From: Acorus gramineus | Taxonomy: Eukaryota > Streptophyta > Magnoliopsida > Acorales > Acoraceae | Direction of reading: 5' to 3' | Length of the DNA: 64,000 nucleotides | NCBI GenBank assembly: GCA_030737835.1 | Contig: CM060850.1 | Location: forward strand, 21,633,615-21,697,614 | In this document: positions 43,652 through 54,120 of the stretch, one piece after another | How the letters are laid out: every line of letters begins with the position of its first letter | Position numbering within the stretch: the stretch's first letter is position 1 | Made by a program: the position numbers and the translations under genes | Notes under the pieces: model-generated | Database searches by the model: none | Seen by the model: the letters and a program-made list of their open reading frames with translations, nothing else | What the model was told of the DNA's origin: nothing

Positions 43652-46600
43652 GAAATGATGCGCTGAATTTTATAGATTTGATTATTTATCTAATATTTAA
43701 TGTGAATATTTTGAAAAAAAAACATAAAATTGATTTTTATAATAAATTGGTCAATGAAATTTTATATAGGATGGGGTTAGATTTTGAAGAATTTGAAAGG
43801 TAAAGATATCTAATAAAAGTTCATTTGGGATAATGATGGATTTTCAATAAATGTGAAGGGTAAAGTTGTCAAACAAATGTTTTTCATGGATTGGTACTTT
43901 TATAGATATAGATATAGATATATGACGTTTCCTTTGTTTTTTTTTTTTTTTTTTAAGAGGCACTACACACACATGGCGCTTCCTTTATTTTTATTCAGTT
44001 GAGATCATTCTCTTCTTCTTCTTTGATTAAATATTAAAGAAATTCTTTTATCTTTGATTAAATTTTAATGGATGAATTTTTTTTTTAACATATATATGGT
44101 TGAGAAAGAGAGAAAATTATGGAAGATTATGGACTGAGTTTTTTTGTTTAAAATATATCCGGTTGATAAAGAAAACAATAGAAGATTTGTTTATTTGATT
44201 AAATTTTAATGGCTAAGATTATTTTTTTTACATATATTGGGTTGGAGAAGAGAGAATTATGGAAGATTATGGACTGAGTTTTTTTTGTTTAAAATATATT
44301 TGATAGAGAAAACAATAGAAGATTTGTTTATTTGATTAAATTTTAATGGCTCAGATCGGAGAAAATGGTGAAAGATTTTCAAGGATAAGGCTTTAATTTG
44401 GTGGAGAAATATAAGTAAAGATATTTTTTTAGCCACTCAAATTTAATTAAAAAATTTAATGTCCATGATTTTCTCACTCAACAAACAAATTTCAGCCATT
44501 AAAATTTAATCAAATAGTTGATAAAAAAATTTTAGTCCATTAATATTTAATTAAAGAAGAAACAGTGATTTCAACAATAAAAACAAAGAGGCGCCCGTGT
44601 ATATACGGAGCCTCCTTCAATACAGAAAAACAAGGGATATGTCTTATATATACAATGCCTTCAGTGTAAAAAAAAAAAAAAAAATGGTCAAGCGCTGATG
44701 AATGCTATTTTTTACTAGGGTTAAAGACATCTAAGTCCCTACAAACATGGAAAAATCCATATAAATCCCTACTAAAATTAGGACAGACGTACGAGTCCCT
44801 AAAAACTCAGAAAAATCCAATTATCATCCCTGAGTTAAATTTCCATCCAAATGTAATGGAATATTCCTAGAATATTCCATCACATATAATTGTGTAGACA
44901 TTGAAGTCCTTATAAACAGTCATAAAGACAAATTAGTCCCTGCAAAAGATAAAATTGCCCCTAAAAGACTTTTACATTAAATTGTGTATATATTGTAGTC
45001 CCTATAAATAATCATAAAGACAAATTAGTCCCCGCAAAAGACAAAATTGCCCTTGAAAGACTTTTACATATAATTGAATAGACATTACAGTCCTTATAAA
45101 CAATTGTAAAGACAAATTGATCCCTCTAAAAGACAAAAATACCCTTGAAGAATTTTTACATTTAATTGTGCAGACATTGCAATTTAAAAATTAAATACCC
45201 TCTAAAATACTGCAATTTCTACACAATTAAATGTAAAAATTCTTCAGGGGCATTTTTGTCTTTTACATGTACCAATTTGTCTTTACAATTATTTATAAGG
45301 ACTGTAATGTCTATCCAATTAAATGTAAAAATCTTTCAGGGGCAATTTTGTCTTTTGCAAAGACTAATTTGTCTTTATGATTGTTTACAGGGACTACAAT
45401 GTGTACACAATTTAATGTAAAAGTCTTTCAGGGGTAATTTTGTCTTTTGGAGGGACTAATTTGTCTTTATGACTGTTTATAAGGACTTCAATGTCAACAC
45501 AATTATATGTGACAGAATATTCTGGGAATATTCTGTTAAGTTTGGATGAAAATTTAACTCAGGGATGATAATTGGGTTTTTCTGAGTTTTCAGGGACTTG
45601 TACGTCTGTCTTAATTTTAGTAGACTTATATGGGTTTTATGTTTGTAGGGACTTAGATGTCTTTAACCCTTTTTACAAATATTCCCCATCTGGTGCTATT
45701 TTTGCTAATATTTATTTAAACAATGCTATTTATGCTAATTTCCCTCATTCCAGTCCCTATAGAATTACTATCATGACTTAAATTTTTTTATTGGCATAGC
45801 ATGACTTAAGTTAATCTATCTCAGCATATTTATTTTTCATAATCAACCCTGTTTTTGGTTATTTTCGTCTTATCCAACCTTTATTCCTCAATCACAATTA
45901 GGATGTACAATGATGTACAATTAGGAATTAACATTAATGAAATCACAATGTTAAAAAACACATGAATAAATAACCGTCGCTTTGGCACGCCTAGAAGACT
46001 AAGATTTGAATGTTTAGGACTTCAATTCAAGCGGGTTGGATTCGGTTTGACCGCAATTCAACTCCAATTCGAAGTTCAAAGTGTTCAACTCTAACTCGAT
46101 TAAACCCGAATTTCAACCCAAACTAATCCGAACCCAAACTGCGGTAACTCGAAGCAATCCGCGGAACCTGATTTGTAAGCCTAGCTCACAAAAATAAATC
46201 CCAAAACAAATAGTATATATTTTAACAAAAATAAATAAAAACACATATTTCACAAATTTTAATCATCCACTAAAACAATCTATAAGTCCACCAAAAAAAA
46301 AAATAGATTGTGATCCAACGATAGAAATGTAGAGTAAAGAAATATCAATGGCTCATTTAAAATATCACGTGGGTGTCTACTACGAGTTCGTCAATCTAAA
46401 CCCAACCTGATTGTATAGACAACCTGAACCTAGTTTTTAAAACACAATCCGCATAAAAATAAGGTTCAACCTGATGTGTTTGGGTTAGACCTGACTCAAG
46501 TTGCAACCTAGTTATCAAAGAATACATGCAAGTGTCATACCTTTTTGCCCTTGAATGGTTTTGAAAACGTGGTGTCCTCGAAGAAGCAATCATCGGCGAT

Positions 46601-47440
46601 GAAGCTACTCAAGCGCTTGAGGTTTCTGTCATTGATCGATGAGTACAATTGTTTGATCACGCTCGACGGAGACTGCGACTCATTCGAAAGTCCGGCACGA
46701 GGTGGTCTGTACGTGCTTCTTCTTGATCTGAGAGATGTGACCCAATTGAGGGATCGCTTCGTTTTGATGTTCGGCAAAACAACAAGTTTTGCATGGGGTG
46801 GAAGATTAGGTCCCCTGTATAAACAGATTTGATGCGGCTCTGATATTTTAATATTTGTATCTTATACTACTAATATTTGAATTCATACACATGAATATTT
46901 TTTGAAAAGCAATGTTAGAAATAATCACGTGGATAGTCCCCACATATTTTGATTTTTTAAAAATAGCAAATCTTTAGTATTTACTTTGATGAAAAATGAA
47001 TATTGCTTCATTTCAAATTGAATGAATTCATTTTTAACAAATGTAAAAAATTTAATGATGTATATATATATTTATATAGACGGTTTTAAAAGTATATGAA
47101 CTGTCCACAGACTATGTATAACATCATTTATTTATTTTTTTGAAAAAATTGACGTATCTAAATATATACGAGAGATTAGATAATTAAAATTGAGATTTTA
47201 TGAATTTTTTTCTCTTTCAGATAGAATACAATAGTTATTTTTTAAGATTATGATAAGTCAAATAGGATTATGAATAATATGAACAATATGCAACATATGC
47301 AGCACAAATATAAGTTACTATTCAATAAATGTTGGATTCGGAGTGGTTACATATTTTTGAGATAATTCAGAGGCTTACTTGTAGAGTCTTCTGTGCATGC
47401 AGAGATTAGAGGCCGGAGACACCACACTACAAGAAGCCAT
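40410..47440 (-). CDS. NTF2/SnoaL-like protein, probably plastid-targeted
   Basis: Six exons on the minus strand: 47440-47379, 46814-46541, 41680-41566, 41480-41399, 41318-41267, 40532-40410. All phases agree (2, 0, 1, 2, 0), giving 235 residues. The N-terminus (MASCSVVSPASNLCMHRRLY) is Ser-rich and basic, like a chloroplast transit peptide, and continues basic to about residue 60. The cone-shaped NTF2/SnoaL fold starts at SSVIKQLYSSINDRNLKRLS, followed by FIADDCFFEDTTF, VMRFLSTLTEAMG, FVVEDVYEGPP, VVTWHL, then WNEHAIPIARGCSFYHCSRN and MKARVLVESPLKSGELAL. This is the order seen in plant plastid proteins annotated as NTF2 family or SnoaL-like polyketide cyclase family; their biochemical role is not established. 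Intron 2 is 4.9 kb and filled by nested transposons. Exon 6 (KLLKIISSLLDRFPHQAK) reads to a TAA, but a good donor (AAGA/GTATGT) inside it suggests there may be one more exon. Confidence 0.83.
42561..43093. mobile_element. hAT-like non-autonomous element, 533 bp
   Basis: It starts TAGGGATGG and ends CCCATCCCTA. The 8-base flanks GTTAAAAT (42553-42560) and GTTGAAAT (43094-43101) match at 7 of 8, the hAT target length. Subterminal regions are rich in AACCCGTG, GGCGGGTT and CCCAAACCC motifs, typical of hAT ends. No coding capacity. Confidence 0.7.
43598..43648. repeat. (TA)n microsatellite, about 51 bp
   Basis: Uninterrupted TA dinucleotides. A shorter (CA)n run lies upstream near 43277-43292. 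Confidence 0.95.
44050..44350. repeat. Tandem duplication, 140-bp unit
   Basis: GGAAGATTATGGACTGAG occurs at 44121 and 44261. Both copies continue through GTTTAAAATATAT and AACAATAGAAGATTTG to GATTAAATTTTAATGGCT. Confidence 0.88.
44718..45669. mobile_element. Foldback element: 952-bp near-perfect palindrome
   Basis: The left arm reads inward from GGGTTAAAGACATCTAAGTC; the right arm ends GACTTAGATGTCTTTAACCC. The arms of about 470 bases meet at a centre near 45193 with almost no loop. The flanks TTTTTACTA (44709-44717) and TTTTTACAA (45670-45678) agree at 8 of 9 bases, a Mutator-type target duplication. Each arm also holds three tandem units of about 90 bases (AGACAAATTAGTCCC, AAAATTGCCC, AGACTTTTACAT words). 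Because it lies in an intron of the NTF2-like gene, the pre-mRNA would contain a long hairpin. Confidence 0.85.
45754..46540 (-). other. Rest of intron 2 of the NTF2-like gene
   Basis: No exon is seen. Bases 46010-46180 and 46380-46510 are rich in words such as AACCCGAATTT, AACCCAAACT and CCTGACTCAAG, similar in style to hAT-end sequence, and may be an old hAT fragment. Ends could not be fixed. Confidence 0.4.
46913..47127. mobile_element. Small MITE-like repeat in intron 1 of the NTF2-like gene
   Basis: The left end ATGTTAGAAATAATCACGTG and the reverse complement of the right end ATGTTATACATAGTCTGTGG form a diverged inverted repeat. Similar text occurs near 33254-33480, so it seems to belong to a dispersed family. 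No clean target duplication. Confidence 0.42.
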
Positions 47441-47695
47441 GTCTTCGAAACATGAATCATGAATGCCGCGTGCATGGGCTCGTTTCCTTTTAATGGAGGG
47501 AGTTGGAGAAGAATAACATGGAATAGAGCAAAGAATAAAGGCAATGCTTTATTTTATTCTTTTGTGGATGCTTGTAACTTCTGTGTAGGTATCAAGCATA
47601 TATTATAAGTTGTAAACTGGTTCAAGTTAGTTGTATAACGGGCCTTATGGCGCACACGAAATGATGCACTCTTCTAGGGACAGAGAGTTTACTTT
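47441..47695. other. Upstream region of the NTF2-like gene
   Basis: About 255 bases between the NTF2-like start codon and the organelle-like repeats. The promoter must lie here or in the repeats beyond. No clear TATA box was assigned. Confidence 0.35.
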
Positions 47696-48287
<592 letters not shown>

Positions 48288-48320
48288 TTAGTCGAGCATG
48301 AAAAAAAAAGACATGCAAGG

Positions 48321-48328
48321 AAAAAAAA
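48321..48328 (-). terminator. RNA polymerase III terminator of tRNA-Lys
   Basis: A run of eight T on the minus strand begins five bases after the tRNA 3' end. Confidence 0.7.
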
Positions 48329-48333
48329 TAATG

Positions 48334-48406
48334 CGCCCACCGTGGGGCTCGAACCCACGACCACAAGGTTAAGAGCCTTGCGCTCTACCAACTGAGCTAG
48401 ACGGGC
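48334..48406 (-). tRNA. tRNA-Lys (anticodon CTT)
   Basis: The 73-base sequence begins GCCCGTCTAGCTCAGTTGGT and ends with discriminator G. The acceptor stem GCCCGTC pairs with GGTGGGC (one G-U and one U-G). The D arm is TAGCTCAGTTGGTAGAGC, the anticodon loop CTCTTAA, and the T arm GTGGGTTCGAGCCCCAC. It has intact A and B boxes and no intron, and reads as a functional nuclear-type tRNA. It lies about 70 bases beyond the organelle-derived petD fragment but is itself of the cytosolic, not plastid, kind. Confidence 0.95.
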
Positions 48407-48553
48407 TTTGTGTTTCATTTTCCGATAATACTTTTAAATTCAATTCAAAATACTATGGATCGACCAAATATAACCCAACATTTTTTAAGGGGAAGTTAAT
48501 ACGATTATACGACCGATGAGATACTCATCCCACCCCACATAAAATTATTAAAT
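48407..48553. other. Spacer between tRNA-Lys and the copia element
   Basis: AT-rich, no gene. It includes the 5' flank of the minus-strand tRNA and ends TAAAT just before the left LTR. Confidence 0.4.
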
Positions 48554-48851
48554 TGTTGTAAACTAAATAAAATATAACTACATAAACAAAATACACAAGC
48601 AAATAGAGAAGTAGAGAGAGGTATTTATTCTTCTTTTGTTGGTTGATGGAATACAAGAGAAACCCCTCTATTTATAGGGTGCATAGAGGAATCCCAAAGG
48701 TGGGGAGTTACAAGTCTATAGAGATGAGGGGGAGATAGTGGGGCAATAATGGGAGTGTTATGGAATAGAAGAGTGGGGGAGGTTATGGAGTTGAATGAGT
48801 GGGGGAGGTTATGGGTTAGAGAAGTGGTGGTTATCCATTATATTCACAACA
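48554..48851 (-). repeat. Copia 3' LTR (complete)
   Basis: Begins TGTTGTAAACTAAATAAAAT and ends TATTCACAACA in plus-strand reading, with TG...CA borders and short inverted ends (TGTTGT/ACAACA). It contains CCTCTATTTATAGGG, whose reverse complement CCCTATAAATAGAGG is a good TATA box for minus-strand transcription. Confidence 0.9.
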
Positions 48852-48869
48852 CTCCCCCTTGGATGACCA

Positions 48870-49060
48870 CCACGCTAAGAAAATTGCCTCATTAAAACCT
48901 TGCTTGGAAAACCCAATGGAAAAAAATCAAAGCGAAGAAAAAAGAGTACAATGTAACTTAATCGTATAATAGTGTATGCGTTTGACACTGCCTCATTAAA
49001 ACCTTGCCAGGAAAACCCAATGGGACAAAACCTAGGCGAAGGAAAAAGAGTACAGTTCGC
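48870..49060 (-). repeat. Two copies of a conserved copia 3' UTR motif
   Basis: TGCCTCATTAAAACCTTGC occurs at about 48886 and 48990, each followed by GGAAAACCCAATGG and later AAAGAGTACA. This phrase is common in the 3' untranslated region of plant copia elements. Confidence 0.8.
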
Positions 49061-49084
49061 AAAATGTCATAAAAAATTACTCCC

Positions 49085-52000
49085 CCTCATAAGTATAAGA
49101 TTTCAAGAATTTTGGTCGCAAACTCGTCGCATCCAGATTTTATACATCAGCTTCTTGATATGTTGATGTCGACAAGGCTTTAGTAAACAAATCTGCAAGA
49201 TTGTTCTTTGACTGAATTTGTTGAACATCAATTTCATGTCTCTGCTAGAGCTCATGAGTGTAAAAGAATTTTGAAGAAATATGCTTCGTTCTATCACCCT
49301 TGATATATCTCCCATTGATTTGAGCAATGCATGCTGCATTGTCTTCATATATAGTTGTTGGAACATCTGTAATGAGAGATAGTCCGCATGCAGTACGAAT
49401 ATGATGAACCAAAGACCTTATCCACATGCATTCCCGGCTTGCTTCGTGGAGTGCAAGAATCTCAGAGTGGTTAGAAGATGTGGTGACCAAAGTCTGTTTT
49501 GTAGATCGCTAAGAGATTGCTATGCCACCGCAAGTGAATACATAGCCTGTTTGTGAGCGAGCCTTGTGAGGATCTGAAAGATATCCTGAATCTGCATAAC
49601 CCTTTAGTTGTGCACCATTATTGGAATCATTTGCATAGAATAGACCCATGTCTGACGTTCCACGAAGATAACGAAAAATGTGCTTCACACTATTCCAATG
49701 CCTTCGAGTTGGTGCAGAGCTAAATCTGGCCAATAAATTAACTGAAAATGCAATGTCAGGTCTAGTGCATTGGGCCAAATATAATAAGGCACCAATTGCA
49801 TTAAGATATAGTACTTCATGACCAAGAAGATTTTCAGTATCTTCTTTTGGACGAAAAGGGTCATTCTTTGGGTCAAGTAACCTTACTACCATTGGAGTAC
49901 TTAATGGATGACATTTGTCCATATTAAAACGCTTCAGGATTTTTTCAACATATGTTGTTTGATGAACAAGTATCCCATTTGAACTTTGCTCAATTTACAA
50001 GCCGAGACAGTATCTTGTTTTTCCAAGATCTTTCATTTCAAACTCCTTTTTCAGATATTCGGAAGCCTTTTTGAGCTCTTCAGGAGTTCCAATTAGATTA
50101 ATATCATCAACATATACTGCAATAATGGTAAATCCGAGTTCCGTTTTCTTAATAAATACACAGGGGCATATTGGATCATTGACATATCCTTCTTTTATTA
50201 AGTACTCACTAAGACGATTATACCACATTCGTCCAGATTGCTTTAATTCATACAAGGATCGTCTTAGCTTGATTGAGTACATGTTTCGTGGTTTTGCTTC
50301 AGGCAATTTTAGTCCTTCAGGAACTTTCATATAAATGTCGGTATCTAATTTTTCATATAAATATGCAGTAACCACATCCATTAGCTGCATGTCAAGTCCT
50401 TTTGAGACTACAAGACTAATTAAATACCGAAATGTGATTGTGTCCATCACAGGAGAATATGTCTCTTCAAAATCTATCCCAGGTCTCTGTAGGAAACCCT
50501 GTGCCACAAGACGAGCTTTGTATCTAACAATCTCGTTTCTTTCATTTCATTTTCTTGCAAACACCCATTTACATCCTACTGGTTTAACACCTTCAGGGGT
50601 TAGGACTACTGGTCCAAATACTTGGTGTTTTGTAAGTGAATCCAATTCTGTTTGAATAGCAGCTTTCCATTGTGGCCAACAATTTTTTCGTCTGCATTCA
50701 TCCACTGAACGTGGTTCTAAATCATTATCTGAAATGATTTCTGTAGCTACTGCAAATGAGAATATATCATCAACAAGCACTTGCTTTTGATCCCACAATA
50801 TTTGTGAATTTGCATAATTTATGGAAATTTCTTCATTTCCATGTACTTGTTCTTCATGCACGGGCGTCACTTCAGGGACGCCAGTCTCTTCGGGGACTTG
50901 TGTCACTTCAGGGGCTTCTTCCTCTGTAGGAGTTATTATTGTGGGTCTTTCAAGTGTTTCATACTCTTCTAGAGAATTATTCTTCATTGTTTTTCTCCTT
51001 CGGGGAGCTGAATCTTTTGAGCCTATAGGTCTTCCACGCTTCAGGCGTGTTTTTGTTGATTCATTAGCCAACATATTAACAATTTTTCCTATTGGAACAT
51101 TAATTCGAGCTGGAGTATTAGCAGCTGGAATATGTGATTTCATCACTTTTGCTGCATCATTGAATGCATCTGGCAATTGATGCGCAATTCTTTGAAGATG
51201 AGTGATTCTTTGCACTTCAGTTTCACATTGATTAGTGCGAGGATCAAGATGAGACAAAGATGGAGTTTGCCATGTAAGTTTACGTCGTTCTTCTGGCGAC
51301 GGATTTTCTCCCCCTAACGACGGGAATATTGTCTCATCAAAATGACAATCCGCAAATCGAGCGGTAAAAACATCCCCTGTCAATGGTTCAAGATATCTTA
51401 TAATAGAAGGAGAATCAAAGCCTACATAAATTCTCAATCGACGTTGAGGGCCCATTTTAGTTCGTTGTGTATGGGTAATAGGAACTTGTACAGCACAACC
51501 AAAAATTCGAAGATGTGAAATATTTGGTTGATGACCCAGTACGAGCTGTAAAGGGGAATATTGATGATAAGCAGTTGACCGAAGGTGAACTAATGCTGCT
51601 GCATGCAATATAGCGTGACCCCAAGCTGAAACAGGTAATTTTGTCCTCAAAAGCATAGGACGTGCAATTAGCTGAAGATGCTTAATAAATGATTCAGCTA
51701 ATCCATTTTGGGTGTGCACATGAGCAACAGGGTGTTCAACATCGATGCCATGCGACATACAATAGTCGTTAAAAGTTTTCGATGTGAATTCACCAGCTCC
51801 ATCAAGGCGTATTGACTTTATAGGATAATCCGAAAAATGAGACTGTAATCGGATTATCTGAGCAAGTAGTCTTGCAAATGCAGCATTCTGAGTGGATAAT
51901 AGACAAACATGCGACCATCTAGCAGATGCGTCTATCAATACCATGAAATAGTTGAATGGTCCACATGAAGGGTGAATTGGGCCACATATTCCCCTTGGAT

Positions 52001-52716
52001 TCTTTGTAGAAATGTTGATGACTGAACATTGACTTTTGTAGGGGATTGTCTAACTATCAATTTTCCTTGTGAGCACAAAGTGCATTGATAGTGATTAGGT
52101 AAAAGAATCTTCTGGTTCTTTAACGAATGTCCAAATATATTATCAATTATTCGACGCATCATTGTAGACCCTGGATGCCCGAGACGATCATGCCAAAGTA
52201 TAAAAATATTTGAATCATAGGACTTTTGGTTCATTATAGCATGTGATTCGATTGTTTTTATGGTTGTATAATACAATCCTGATGAGAGAGAATGAAGTTT
52301 CTCTAATTTATGCTTATGGCTAGAAACAATTGAGTAATGCATAAATACTCCGTATTGTTTTCACTTATAGTCTCAATATGATATCCATTAATACGAATAT
52401 CCTTAAAACTTAGCAGATTTCTTCTGGATCTTGCTGAATATAATGTATCATTAATACAAAATTTTGTGCCTCCTGGTAATATTATATTTGCTCTTCCAGA
52501 GCCTTCAATTAATTTTGTAGTATCAGAGATGGTATTAACATTTGCATTGATTAATGTCAACGTTGAAAAATATTTTTTATTTCGTAGGATCGTATGCGTT
52601 GTAGCGCTGTCTGCCAGACAAATGTCACCAACCATAGCCATTCTTGTAAAAAGAAAAACAAAATAAATAAGATAAATATAGAAGACATAAAATTGCATTT
52701 TATTGAAATAAAGCAA
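49085..52716 (-). pseudogene. Copia pol: protease, integrase, reverse transcriptase, RNase H
   Basis: Protease has DICLADSATTHTIL near 52600. The integrase zinc region is WHDRLGHPG...CTLCSQGK (about 52190-52070). The integrase core has VLIDASARW, LDGAGEF and NGLAES (the D, D, E positions; the usual Asn of LDNAGEF is Gly). The reverse transcriptase has FEETYSPVMD, MDVVTAYLYEKLDTDIYMKV and the catalytic YVDD (IIAVYVDDINLIG, about 50110). RNase H has GYADSGY and YEDNAACI. In-frame stops break it: TGA at 50547-50549, TAA at 49995-49997, TAG at 49509-49511, TAG at 49245-49247, plus smaller frame changes. Each looks like a single transition in a sense codon (CGA or AGA, CAA, TGG, CAG). Confidence 0.92.
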
Positions 52717-52769
52717 AGTACATAAAAAAAAAGAAGGAAAATTACATGAAGTAAATGCTAAAAAGGGAA

Positions 52770-53801
52770 ATATTAGTTGATGTGGACATTTCCCTCATCA
52801 ATCATATGACCGATGTTGCCATCAGAATTAGCAAAGAAATCTGATACATTCAAATGAGTAATATCTGATGGGCCAACATGGTTTACAGGGTCAACAAAAT
52901 TTACTTCGACATTCTTTCCCTTGTCTGTGATTGATGCCTGATAAAGGTCAACTAAATGTCTTGGCGTATGACAGGTACGTGACTAGTGTCCTTTACCATC
53001 GCATCGATAGCATCTAGTCTCATTATTTTTTGAAGGTTTGTTTATCAAACTTTTTCCTCTGTTGTGCTGCCCTTCATTCCACTTCTGGTGGTTAGAGTTG
53101 CTATCTTTATGAACCTTGTAATTCCGATTGTCGTTTCGACCACGCCCTCGTCCTCGGCCACGTCCATGTCCACATCCACGCCCACGGGTAGACATCGTGG
53201 ATGCATTTGCTTCAGGCAGTGATGCAGAACCAGTTGGATAGGATGCATGATTTTTCAATAAAAGTTCGTTGTTTTGCTCGGCAACAAGGAGGCATGAAAT
53301 TAATGCCGAGTATTTTTTCAAATCTCCGCTCTCGATACTGTTGCTGCAGGAGCACATTCAAGGCATGAAAAGTAGAATATGTTTTTTCTAACATATCCTC
53401 TTCTGTCACCTTTTCACCACACAACTTAAGTTGTGAACTAATTTTAAAAAGGACAGAATTATAATCAGCAACAGATTTAAAATCTTGCAATCGCAAGTGC
53501 ATCCAATCATACCGAGCTTTGGGGAGGATGATAGTCTTTTGGTGATCGTATCGATCTTTCAAGCTCTCCCAAAGGGTAAGAGGATCTTTCACCGTGAGGT
53601 ACTCGCTTTTGAGATCCTCATGAATGTGGTGGCGAAGGAAAATCATTGCTTTTGCGCGGTCCTGCAGGGACTCTTGATTTCCTTGCTTTATTGTGTTGCC
53701 AAGGTTCATGACATCAAGATGAATTTCAGTATCGAGTGCACGAGATAGTTGTTGCCCGAAATATCAAGTGCGGTGAATTCGAGTTTTGTAAGATTCGACA
53801 T
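52770..53801 (-). pseudogene. Copia gag (nucleocapsid polyprotein)
   Basis: It starts at the ATG at 53801 (MSNLTKLEFTALDIS), continues through SLKDRYDHQKTIILPKARYD and SSQLKLCGEKVTEEDMLEKT, and has the zinc knuckle CYRCDGKGH-SRTC (CCHC) near 52985, after a Gly/Arg-rich basic stretch (HGRGRGRGRGRND). A one-base frameshift lies near 53310-53330, and a TAG replaces the expected Trp inside the zinc knuckle. The 3' part ends at a TAA near 52770 before the protease region. Confidence 0.85.
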
Positions 53802-53854
53802 GGTAGATATCTCTCTTTAGCAAATTAGACAAGAGCGTCGCCGTGTTGATAACG

Positions 53855-54120
53855 TGTTGTAAACTAAATAAAATATAAATACATAAACAAAATACACAAG
53901 CAAATAGAGAAGTAGAGAGGTATTTATTCTTCTTTTGTTGGTTGATGGAATACATGAGAAACCCCTCTATTTATAGGGTGCATAGAGGAATCCCAAAGGT
54001 GAAGAGTTACAAGTCTATAGAGGTGAGGGGGAGATAATGGGGCAATAATGAGAGTGTTATGGAATAGAAGAGTGGGGAAGATTATGGAGTTGAATGAGTG
54101 GGGGAGGTTATAGGTTAGAT
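53855..54120 (-). repeat. Copia 5' LTR (outer end missing)
   Basis: Begins TGTTGTAAACTAAATAAAAT and matches the other LTR to GGTTATAGGTTAGA, then diverges. The other LTR continues for about 30 bases (GAAGTGGTGGTTATCC to CACAACA) not present here, so a deletion or other rearrangement removed the transcription-proximal end. Confidence 0.85.

Larger units (their letters stand above)
42357..45744. mobile_element. Mutator-like element, 3.4 kb, in the intron of the NTF2-like gene
   Basis: The left end GGGCAATTGATAAAAATAGC and the reverse complement of the right end GGGAAATTAGCATAAATAGC begin an inverted repeat of about 80 bases that continues with ATATTAGCARAAATAG and GAATATTTGTAAAAA. The 9-base flanks TTATTCTAG (42348-42356) and TCATTCCAG (45745-45753) agree at 7 of 9, an aged Mutator target duplication. 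No transposase is visible. Most of its length is later insertions and low-complexity DNA: an hAT-like element, a TA microsatellite, a 140-bp duplication and a foldback element. Confidence 0.7.
48554..54120 (-). mobile_element. Ty1/copia LTR retrotransposon, decayed
   Basis: About 300-bp LTRs (48554-48851 and 53855-54120) enclose, on the minus strand, gag, protease, integrase, reverse transcriptase and RNase H in the copia order. Next to the left LTR is a purine tract (AAGGGGGAG on the minus strand). Next to the right LTR is the primer-binding region, starting within CGTTATCAACACGGCG, which looks like the half-tRNA site of some copia elements. The 5' LTR lacks its outer 30-40 bases, so no target duplication can be shown. 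Several in-frame stops and at least one frameshift make it non-autonomous. LTR identity is still high, so the insertion is not very old. Confidence 0.93.

Noticed and set aside
42476..43930. Possible Helitron-like segment starting ATATATACTAG and ending in TATAGATATAGATATA
   Set aside because: The text resembles known plant repeats, but no CTRR end, hairpin or insertion between A and T was established.
50821..51180. Plus-strand frame over the copia element
   Set aside because: Antisense shadow of the copia integrase C-terminal region.
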